A DNA stretch of 5,093 bases, taken from contig DJNB01000238.1 of assembly GCA_002435545.1 (NCBI GenBank), forward strand, positions 9,488 to 14,580. Direction: 5' to 3'. The position numbers and the translations under genes were made by a program. The notes under the pieces were generated by a model that made no database searches, had not been told where the DNA came from, and worked only from the letters and a program-made list of their open reading frames with translations. This document shows positions 1-5,093 of this stretch, piece by piece; the first letter of the stretch is position 1, and the number at the start of each line of letters is the position of its first letter. The stretch is from Lachnoclostridium sp. UBA6475. GTDB taxonomy: Bacteria; Bacillota; Clostridia; Lachnospirales; Lachnospiraceae.

Positions 1-1176
1 TTCAAATTCGTACCTGACATTTCCTTGATTCTCACGGTTATGAAATACAATTCTCGCTTCCATCTGATCGGTATATCCATGAGGATCTTTATCATCCATC
101 ATAATATCATCGCGGAGACAGATCAGATAGTTTTTAAACCCTTCAATATTATAAATATAACTCTGAATGATCGGATTGATCTGATCGAATCTTTCCACTC
201 GTCCCAGCTGTATGTTCATAAAGCAGAACTGCATTTCCAAATTATCATGATCCACAATGTTATCGTGGTTCATACATCGGTAATACACGATGGAAGAATG
301 GTTATCCGCGAGACAGCCACACGATTCTCTTGCTTTTAATTCTGCCGTCATAAAGATATCTTCTACCGATGGATCCGTCTGGTGCTTATCAATTAAAGAT
401 ACTGCTTTCTTTGCCATATCCGTAAAATCCACACGGACGGTCGTCACCGAAGGGCTGTAGATCAAACCGGACTTTATCCCATCATATCCTGTCACGATCA
501 CATCCTGCGGTACGTTTAAGTTCCGTTTATAAAGTTCATCGATCACCGCCATTGCCATGTAGTCATTGGCACATACGATGGCATCCGGACATTTTCCTTC
601 TTCCATAAACCAGTCACAGGCGGCTTTTCCTTGGTTTTTCCAAAAATCACCATAATACACTCTGTGCTCGGATACCGGCAGATGATATTCTTCCATAATC
701 TGGTAAAATGCGCACAGCCGCTCCTCCGCATCCGGGTGCCCTTTCCGCCCGGTCATAAACGCAATATCCTTCGCACCATGGCACTCGATCAGATGACGAA
801 GCATCCCTCCCATGGAAGCTGTATTATCCACCAGGATATTGTTGATCCCATCCATTTTCTGGCGCAGGCTGACAATCGGACAATTTGCCTTTTCCTGAAA
901 GGATTCCACCACTTCTTCCATCGCTTCATCGATAGAAAATGTGTCTCCCGCCACGATGATACCGGAAAACTCTTCATAATCCGGCAGGGAAAAGATATCT
1001 TTTTCTCCCAGCGCATAAAGAGGATTTTGTCCATAATTTCCGTAGCAGGTAAATATTGCGAGATTGTACCCTAATTTTTCTGCCTGCATCGCCGCACCTG
1101 TACATATCTCCCGCTGGTATTCTCCATGAGAATTGCAGCTAAACAATGCAATTGTCTTTCGTTTATTATGAAACAT
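1..1176 (-). CDS. LacI-type substrate-binding-fold sensor protein without HTH, C-terminus cut by window edge
   Basis: The frame is open from the ATG at 1176 to the window edge, giving 392 residues and no stop. Residues 8-280 look like a type-1 periplasmic-binding-protein/LacI effector domain: an opening IALFSCNSHGEYQ strand-helix, FSGIIVAGD near 77-85, NNILVDNTASMGGM in the middle, CPDAIVCANDYMAMAV, then VPQDVIVTGYDG and SPSVTTVRVD. True LacI regulators carry a helix-turn-helix before this domain, but here the fold starts within eight residues of Met1, so it cannot bind DNA through that end. ESCGC at residues 284-288 closes the module; from memory of such proteins this junction precedes an output domain, often GGDEF, sometimes a kinase or AraC part. 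Residues 289-392 form a linker or GAF-like region. The start is supported by GGGAAGG at 1191-1185, 8 nt upstream. It follows cca by 23 nt and probably shares its transcript. The ligand (a sugar or other small molecule) and the output are unknown. Confidence 0.85.
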   Translation of the reverse strand, partial: MFHNKRKTIALFSCNSHGEYQREICTGAAMQAEKLGYNLAIFTCYGNYGQNPLYALGEKDIFSLPDYEEFSGIIVAGDTFSIDEAMEEVVESFQEKANCPIVSLRQKMDGINNILVDNTASMGGMLRHLIECHGAKDIAFMTGRKGHPDAEERLCAFYQIMEEYHLPVSEHRVYYGDFWKNQGKAACDWFMEEGKCPDAIVCANDYMAMAVIDELYKRNLNVPQDVIVTGYDGIKSGLIYSPSVTTVRVDFTDMAKKAVSLIDKHQTDPSVEDIFMTAELKARESCGCLADNHSSIVYYRCMNHDNIVDHDNLEMQFCFMNIQLGRVERFDQINPIIQSYIYNIEGFKNYLICLRDDIMMDDKDPHGYTDQMEARIVFHNRENQGNVRYEFE

Positions 1177-1199
1177 AACATTCACCTTCCCTCGTCATT

Positions 1200-2603
1200 T
1201 TATATCCACTTCTTTGCTTGTTCTAACAGTTTCTCTCTATCATTCAACTCCGGTTCTTCCAATACAGCCTCCATTAACTGCTGTAACATTTTTCCAAGTC
1301 CCGGCCCGGCTTTCATACCAAGCTGCATCAAATCTCTTCCCGTCACATGAAGTTCTTTGAGACATACTGCCTCCCCCTGCGAACAGATCTGTGCATAATG
1401 CTGCTTTGCCATCTGAAGCCGCTGCATTTTTTCCTCACGCTGATAATCACTCTGTGAAAGGATATCTGCCTGCTGAATCAAAAACAGATACGGCATGACC
1501 TCTTTTCCTGCCTGATTGACAAGCCGCCGCATCTCGCGTCGTCCACCCTGGTATCTACGTTCATGAAACTGCACAATCTGAGATACCATATGGATCGTAT
1601 CATTGTCAAAACGAAGTCTTCTCAAAATCGCTTTTGCCATTTCGCTTCCTTTGACATCATGTCCATAAAAATGGGCGATTCCTTTATCATCTATTTTTTT
1701 TGTCTCCGGCTTTCCTACATCATGCAGTAACGCCGCATACACTAGTATCGTCTTGCATTTTTCATCCGGAAAAGCTTTCTCAAAAGGAGAAAAAACGCCT
1801 GTTCTCATCTCTTCTTTTTCCATTTCCCGGTATAACTTCCGGACATGCTTCACTGCCTGCATCGCATGTTCTCCCACCGTAAATCTATGATGGGGATTTT
1901 CCTGTGTCGTCTGAATCATCTTACGAAATTCCGGGAAAAAATATTCACATAATCCGGTGTATTCTGCCAGTTTTAATTTTTCCGGTTCTTCTGACAAAAG
2001 CAATTTGGTGATCTCAACCCGGATCCGCTCTTTGCTCACATTTTGTATCGTCGGAGCCAGTTCATAGATGGCATCGAGCGTCTCTTTTTCCACATCAAAC
2101 CCCAGCTGTCCGGCAAAACGAACACCTCGCAGCATCCTCAGCGCATCCTCAGAAAACCTCTGTCTTGCATCGCCAACACAGCGAATGATCTTTTTTTCCA
2201 GATCCGAAATACCGTCAAACAGATCAATGATGCCGGTTTTCGGATTGTACGCCATCGCATTGATCGTAAAGTCGCGGCGCTTTAAATCTTCTTCGAGGTT
2301 TGCCGTATATTCTACCTGCTTGGGATGTCTGTGGTCTTCATATTCTCCGTCCACGCGGTATGTCGTCACTTCGTAACCGGTTCCATCCACCATGACCGTA
2401 ACCGTTCCATGGGCGATGCCGGTATCTATTGTTTTTCGAAAAATCTGCTTGATCTCTTTTGGTTTTGCGGATGTCGTAATATCCCAGTCTCCCGGCACAC
2501 GTCCTAACATACTGTCTCTGACGCACCCTCCGACGGCATACCCCTCTTTTCCATTTTCTTCCAATTTATCAAGAATCCACTGTACCTGACCTGGTATCTG
2601 CAT
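1200..2603 (-). CDS. cca: CCA tRNA nucleotidyltransferase with HD domain
   Basis: A cytoplasmic enzyme that adds or repairs the 3' CCA of tRNAs from CTP and ATP without a template. It is a class II nucleotidyltransferase of 467 residues. The head has GGCVRD at 25-30, catalytic carboxylates D39 and D41 in GDWDI, and a probable third, E78, in YEVTTYR. The flexible loop DHRHPKQV at 90-97 is present; its loss marks A-adding-only relatives, so full CCA addition is likely. RRDFTINAMAY at 109-119 and the base-selecting EDALR at 152-156 follow. An HD-type domain lies at about 240-360: H246, the H294-D295 pair in LLHDVGKP, and H315-D316. This makes the protein longer than the roughly 400-residue Bacillus enzymes; the E. 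coli enzyme also has an HD domain, with phosphohydrolase activity. The start is 16 nt after the C39-like gene stop. Its ribosome site is purine-rich (GAGAGAAGAGG) but not a clean GGAGG with normal spacing, so translation may partly depend on coupling. Confidence 0.96.
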   Translation of the reverse strand: MQIPGQVQWILDKLEENGKEGYAVGGCVRDSMLGRVPGDWDITTSAKPKEIKQIFRKTIDTGIAHGTVTVMVDGTGYEVTTYRVDGEYEDHRHPKQVEYTANLEEDLKRRDFTINAMAYNPKTGIIDLFDGISDLEKKIIRCVGDARQRFSEDALRMLRGVRFAGQLGFDVEKETLDAIYELAPTIQNVSKERIRVEITKLLLSEEPEKLKLAEYTGLCEYFFPEFRKMIQTTQENPHHRFTVGEHAMQAVKHVRKLYREMEKEEMRTGVFSPFEKAFPDEKCKTILVYAALLHDVGKPETKKIDDKGIAHFYGHDVKGSEMAKAILRRLRFDNDTIHMVSQIVQFHERRYQGGRREMRRLVNQAGKEVMPYLFLIQQADILSQSDYQREEKMQRLQMAKQHYAQICSQGEAVCLKELHVTGRDLMQLGMKAGPGLGKMLQQLMEAVLEEPELNDREKLLEQAKKWI

Positions 2604-2619
2604 GCCTCTTCTCTCTTTC

Positions 2620-3480
2620 TCAATCTTCTAATGTCTGGGGACGAACCCAGGTTCCCTTGATGCCTTTATGCTTCCACTGATCCTTTTCTTTGTCGTAGCC
2701 GTCAATGGACATAAAGTGATAATCACTGCTTGTCTTTAAGGCCTTGTAAATGGTCTTACAGCTGACACGGTGGCGGTTGTGTTCCGGATCTCCGGAATCC
2801 GCCAGAAAGACGCTCTGATCTTTTTCATCGTATAAGAAAAGGGTCACATAATGTCCCGGTGTATTTTTCCAATAAGAGGCATCGTTTGCACTGCTTACCA
2901 GCACAAGACTTGCCTGTCCTTCCTTGACTTGTTTTATAAATTGTTTGTACGTCGATGGTTTATGATGCAGCGAAGTTTCAAATCCGACCGAGTTCAGTGT
3001 CGCCTGCATCTGCTCCCAGGAGATGGCTCCGCCTCCCGGATAATACGTCACTTTTTTGGCATACTGGTAAATATCCGTCGGAAGACACTGGTATTCCGTC
3101 AAAGAACTGTAAATATTTGCCATACAGCAGAATCCACAGCCAAAGGCACCAAACGATTGTCCATCGTAAAATGTCTTTCCCCATTTACCGGACCATTCCC
3201 GTCGTTCTTTCCAGGATCTCGGTCCCTGAAGATACGTATAGATTCCATCTTCCGGAGATGGTTCAGCCGTCGCCTGTACTGCACTTTCGCTTGCCGGCGC
3301 TGCCATCACAGCGGCATCCGTCACGGCTCCCTCTCGCACGGTTACCGTTTGCGTGCCGCTTGTCTCCACGGCCTGCTCCCCGTTTTGGTCAAAGAACAGT
3401 CCGATCACCAGAACCAGCACAGCCACAGCACTCATTATTATAAAATGTCTTTTATCTCTGGCATCCCGTTTCCACTTCAT
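2620..3480 (-). CDS. Membrane-anchored/secreted C39-like (papain-fold) cysteine peptidase, substrate unknown
   Basis: A 286-residue protein. A basic N-terminus (residues 1-12) is followed by one hydrophobic segment at about 13-30 (HFIIMSAVAVLVLVIGLFF) with no clear AxA cleavage site, so it is probably an N-terminal anchor with the rest outside. Residues 31-78 are a low-complexity A/E/S/T/V linker. The C-terminal domain resembles the peptidase C39-like family: Q108 could form the oxyanion hole, C115 in GAFGCGFCCMANIYSSL aligns with the nucleophile of GCGPT-type motifs, H210 in TPGHYVTLFLYDE fits the catalytic His, and D228 in FLADSGD the third member. C118 and C119 sit next to the nucleophile, where most relatives have Thr/Ser. 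Peptide, peptidoglycan cross-link or no cleavage at all are all possible; I cannot name a substrate. No ABC-transporter part is present, so it is not a bacteriocin-export C39 peptidase. A strong GGAGG at 3491-3487 lies 6 nt before the ATG, and the gene starts 14 nt after the ylmH stop. Confidence 0.8.
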   Translation of the reverse strand: MKWKRDARDKRHFIIMSAVAVLVLVIGLFFDQNGEQAVETSGTQTVTVREGAVTDAAVMAAPASESAVQATAEPSPEDGIYTYLQGPRSWKERREWSGKWGKTFYDGQSFGAFGCGFCCMANIYSSLTEYQCLPTDIYQYAKKVTYYPGGGAISWEQMQATLNSVGFETSLHHKPSTYKQFIKQVKEGQASLVLVSSANDASYWKNTPGHYVTLFLYDEKDQSVFLADSGDPEHNRHRVSCKTIYKALKTSSDYHFMSIDGYDKEKDQWKHKGIKGTWVRPQTLED

Positions 3481-3494
3481 CGTTATCCTCCATC

Positions 3495-4235
3495 TCAGAC
3501 AAATCGATCTACTGCTATCGTATATCGTCCTTTTTTCGTCTCTCTCAGCACACCTCGGTAAATGATTTTTCCATATCCCCGCACACTGACTACATCATCT
3601 TCTTTTAATATCCCGCTGTTATTTTCATATACTCTGCCCCCGACAAAGATCTTTTTTTCACGAAACAGCGGAATCACCTTGCTGCGCGACAGCGAAAATA
3701 CTTTTGCCACAACGGCATCACAGCGCGGCGATGTCAGAACCAGTTCTTCCCTTTTCAGCACCGGTTTCACCGCCTGTGGAATCTCCTGCATCTCCTCGCA
3801 GACCACATTGGTGTGACGGATTTTGGTAAGATTATCACAGATAAAATCTTTCATAGAAGACAGGCAGAAAAAATAACTTTCTTTTTCCATTACCCAGATA
3901 TCTCCGATCACCTCGCGTTCAATGCCAAGGTGCATGATCGCGCCGAGGACATCCCGGTGATTACATTTTTCTGCAAATTTCGCAGCCATCGGCCGGCAGT
4001 GAACACAGGAAATCGGAAATTCTTCCTCATATCCGAATTCTTCCGGACTGCCAAAACGGATCATCTGCCGCTCGGTTCCCTCACATCCACCGGACACCGT
4101 AATCCCGGCATACCGGAGTTCCGGCTCGATCGTATAAAATTCATCCTGTTCTGCCAGTGACAGAAAATGGGTAAATGTATATCGTCCCTGTGAAAAACTG
4201 ACTTCCGCCAAATCTTTCAGGCGTTCTTTTGTCAT
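3495..4235 (-). CDS. ylmH: S4-domain RNA-binding protein, YlmH/RqcP2 family
   Basis: A 246-residue cytoplasmic RNA-binding protein. The middle carries the YlmH hallmark HRDVLGAIMHLGIEREVIGDI (residues 93-113, numbered from the chosen start). An S4 domain fills about 171-240: RCDAVVAKVFSLSRSKV, the LFREKKIFVGGRV turn and KEDDVVSVRGYGKI. S4 domains bind structured RNA. YlmH is reported to bind 50S subunits carrying peptidyl-tRNA and to act in ribosome-associated quality control, in parallel with RqcP. In many Firmicutes ylmH sits near division genes (sepF, divIVA); none is visible here. Start choice: the open frame reaches an ATG at 4256, but that codon lies about where the promoter predicts transcription to begin and has no ribosome site, whereas the ATG at 4235 has AAGGGAGG 7 nt upstream. 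It is the first gene after the promoter and leads a probable four-gene operon. Confidence 0.93.
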   Translation of the reverse strand: MTKERLKDLAEVSFSQGRYTFTHFLSLAEQDEFYTIEPELRYAGITVSGGCEGTERQMIRFGSPEEFGYEEEFPISCVHCRPMAAKFAEKCNHRDVLGAIMHLGIEREVIGDIWVMEKESYFFCLSSMKDFICDNLTKIRHTNVVCEEMQEIPQAVKPVLKREELVLTSPRCDAVVAKVFSLSRSKVIPLFREKKIFVGGRVYENNSGILKEDDVVSVRGYGKIIYRGVLRETKKGRYTIAVDRFV

Positions 4236-4242
4236 CCTGAAT

Positions 4243-4250
4243 CCTCCCTT
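4243..4250 (-). promoter_or_regulatory. Ribosome binding site that fixes the ylmH start
   Basis: The minus strand reads AAGGGAGG here, a near-perfect anti-16S match, followed by 7 nt and the ATG at 4235. It falls inside the longer open frame that begins at 4256, so it selects the internal Met (MTKERLKD) over the upstream Met (MTKGGFRM). Confidence 0.88.
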
Positions 4251-4264
4251 AGTCATTCTTTTCT

Positions 4265-4293
4265 ATTATACCGAGAATTTGCAAAAAAGTCAA
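4265..4293 (-). promoter_or_regulatory. Sigma-A type promoter for the ylmH operon
   Basis: On the minus strand TTGACT (4293-4288) and TATAAT (4270-4265) are separated by exactly 17 bp. The -10 is a perfect consensus match and the -35 matches five of six positions. An A/T-rich spacer with a T6 run follows the -35. Expected transcription start is around 4258-4257, giving a leader of about 22 nt before the ylmH ATG at 4235. The -35 overlaps the stop codon TGA (4292-4290) of the upstream thiF-like gene. No other comparable promoter is seen in the 14-23 nt gaps downstream, so it likely serves ylmH, the C39-like gene, cca and the sensor gene. Confidence 0.85.
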
Positions 4294-4309
4294 TGAAGTG
4301 TACAAATTC
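4275..4309. repeat. 7-bp inverted repeat flanking the -35 box
   Basis: GAATTTG at 4275-4281 and CAAATTC at 4303-4309 are perfect inverted copies with a 21-bp gap, centred at about 4292 on the -35 hexamer. It might be an operator for a dimeric regulator. The arms are short and A/T-rich, one lies inside the thiF-like coding region, and chance is a reasonable explanation. Confidence 0.25.
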
Positions 4310-5090
4310 CGTGGCTTTCATATCGCCACGCTTCCGCTTTTACATCTTTGATCTCCGGATGTTCTCCACACACTTTACAGGTCGGTATCGAATTTCCAAA
4401 TTTTACCTCTCGAAAAGTCAGATCCAGTCCGTCAAAGACAACCATCCGTCCGGTCAGAAGTCTGCCGATACCGAGAAGATATTTTATCGTTTCCAATCCC
4501 TGCACACAGCCGATGATCCCCGCCATCACGCCGATCACACCGGCTTCACTGCAATTCGGCACACTTCCCTGCTCCGGAATTTCCTCAAAAATACAGCGGT
4601 AACACGGCCCCTGTCCGGGCACATACGTCATAACCTGTCCCTGAAACCGCAGGATCCCACCGTGGCAAAATGGCTTGCCGGCAAGCACGCACGCATCATT
4701 GATCAAAAATTTAGTTTCAAAATTATCCACTCCGTCTACGATAAAATCATATTCTTCGATGAGTTCCCCGATATTTTCCGGTGTCAGCCGCATCGCATAC
4801 GTTTTTACCGTTACGTCCGGATTCAAAAGTTCGATCGTTTCTTTGGCAGACTCCACCTTTTTCTGTCCGAGACGGCTCGTATTATGAATGATCTGCCGCT
4901 GAAGGTTGGACAGTTCCACGACATCCGCATCGACGATCCCGATCGTTCCCACACCGGCTGCCGCAAGATACAGGGCGACGGGCGCGCCCAGTCCGCCGGC
5001 TCCGACGACAAGCACCTTAGAAGCCAGAAGTTTTTCCTGTCCTTCCTGTCCGACTTCATCCAGAAGTACATGGCGGGAATACCGTTCCAT
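4290..5090 (-). CDS. ThiF/MoeB/HesA family sulfur-carrier adenylyltransferase (E1-like)
   Basis: A cytoplasmic E1-like enzyme that activates the C-terminal Gly-Gly of a ubiquitin-fold sulfur carrier (ThiS, MoaD or similar) as an acyl-adenylate using ATP. Its 266 residues hold the family core: the opening RYSRHVLLDEVGQEGQEKL (residues 3-21), the nucleotide-binding loop GAGGLG at 30-35, DADVVELSNLQRQ at 54-66 with R65, K78 in GQKKVESAK, and D122 in DGVDNFETK. Two CxxC pairs, C163/C166 (CYRC) and C238/C241 (CKVC), should bind structural zinc. C180 in SVPNCSEAGVIG matches the conserved Cys near the ThiF/MoeB active site. Sequence alone does not separate ThiF from MoeB or HesA, so no symbol is given, and no carrier gene is in view. 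About 25 residues follow the last CxxC, ending in GICTLH, longer than the E. coli homologues of about 250 residues. The ATG at 5090 fits the usual family start, but only 3 nt upstream are visible, so its ribosome site is unseen. Confidence 0.9.
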   Translation of the reverse strand: MERYSRHVLLDEVGQEGQEKLLASKVLVVGAGGLGAPVALYLAAAGVGTIGIVDADVVELSNLQRQIIHNTSRLGQKKVESAKETIELLNPDVTVKTYAMRLTPENIGELIEEYDFIVDGVDNFETKFLINDACVLAGKPFCHGGILRFQGQVMTYVPGQGPCYRCIFEEIPEQGSVPNCSEAGVIGVMAGIIGCVQGLETIKYLLGIGRLLTGRMVVFDGLDLTFREVKFGNSIPTCKVCGEHPEIKDVKAEAWRYESHGICTLH

Positions 5091-5093
5091 ATT

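Noticed and set aside
631..1074. 147-codon open frame on the plus strand opposite the sensor gene
   Set aside because: The minus frame here shows a clear binding-protein fold; the plus-strand product has no family motif.
1177..1210. TATAAA-like -10 upstream of the sensor gene
   Set aside because: No acceptable -35 lies about 17 bp upstream, and a start from it would fall on the ribosome binding site; the gene is better explained by read-through from cca.
2851..3561. 236-codon open frame on the plus strand, opposite the C39-like gene and the end of ylmH
   Set aside because: It is antisense to well-supported genes, has no recognisable domain, is rich in Arg/Ser/His/Pro typical of shadow frames, and has only a weak ribosome site.
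4283..4330. Possible intrinsic terminator after the thiF-like gene: CGTGGC/GCCACG hairpin (4310-4330) and a T6 run (4288-4283)
   Set aside because: The hairpin stem is only 6 bp, sits within the coding region, and is about 20 nt from the T run, which is instead part of the promoter spacer. It does not have terminator geometry.

Overview
The window is a compact stretch of a Gram-positive chromosome with every supported gene on the minus strand, so transcription runs from high to low coordinates. Protein families, strong GGAGG-type ribosome binding sites, a textbook sigma-A promoter and moderate base composition point to a Bacillota/Clostridia genome, most likely Lachnospiraceae. Genus cannot be fixed from the sequence alone. 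I see no mobile element, CRISPR array, tRNA or rRNA, and no gene-free stretch longer than about 60 bases.

In transcription order: (1) 5090-4290, a ThiF/MoeB/HesA-type E1-like adenylyltransferase for a sulfur-carrier protein, with its upstream context cut by the window edge; (2) a near-consensus promoter, TTGACT-17 bp-TATAAT, at 4293-4265, whose -35 hexamer contains the thiF-like stop codon; (3) 4235-3495, ylmH, an S4-domain RNA-binding protein of the RqcP2/YlmH family, whose real start is seven codons inside the longest open frame; (4) 3480-2620, a membrane-anchored or secreted papain-fold/C39-like cysteine peptidase of unknown substrate; (5) 2603-1200, cca, a tRNA CCA nucleotidyltransferase with an HD domain; (6) 1176 to the window edge, the N-terminal 392 residues of a LacI-type sugar-binding-fold sensor without a DNA-binding domain, ending in the SCGC-type junction usually followed by a signalling output domain.

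Genes 3 to 6 are separated by only 14, 16 and 23 nt, with no terminator visible between them, so they look like one operon driven by the promoter at 4293-4265. Two products act on RNA at the tRNA/ribosome interface (YlmH, CCA enzyme). The other two look like an extracytoplasmic peptidase-like protein and a ligand sensor, and nothing in the sequence explains why they ride with the RNA genes. The content is mostly housekeeping. The points most worth a second look are the unexplained C39-like protein, the HTH-less sensor, and the possible ylmH-cca link to ribosome-associated quality control. I do not see convincing evidence of a wholly new system.
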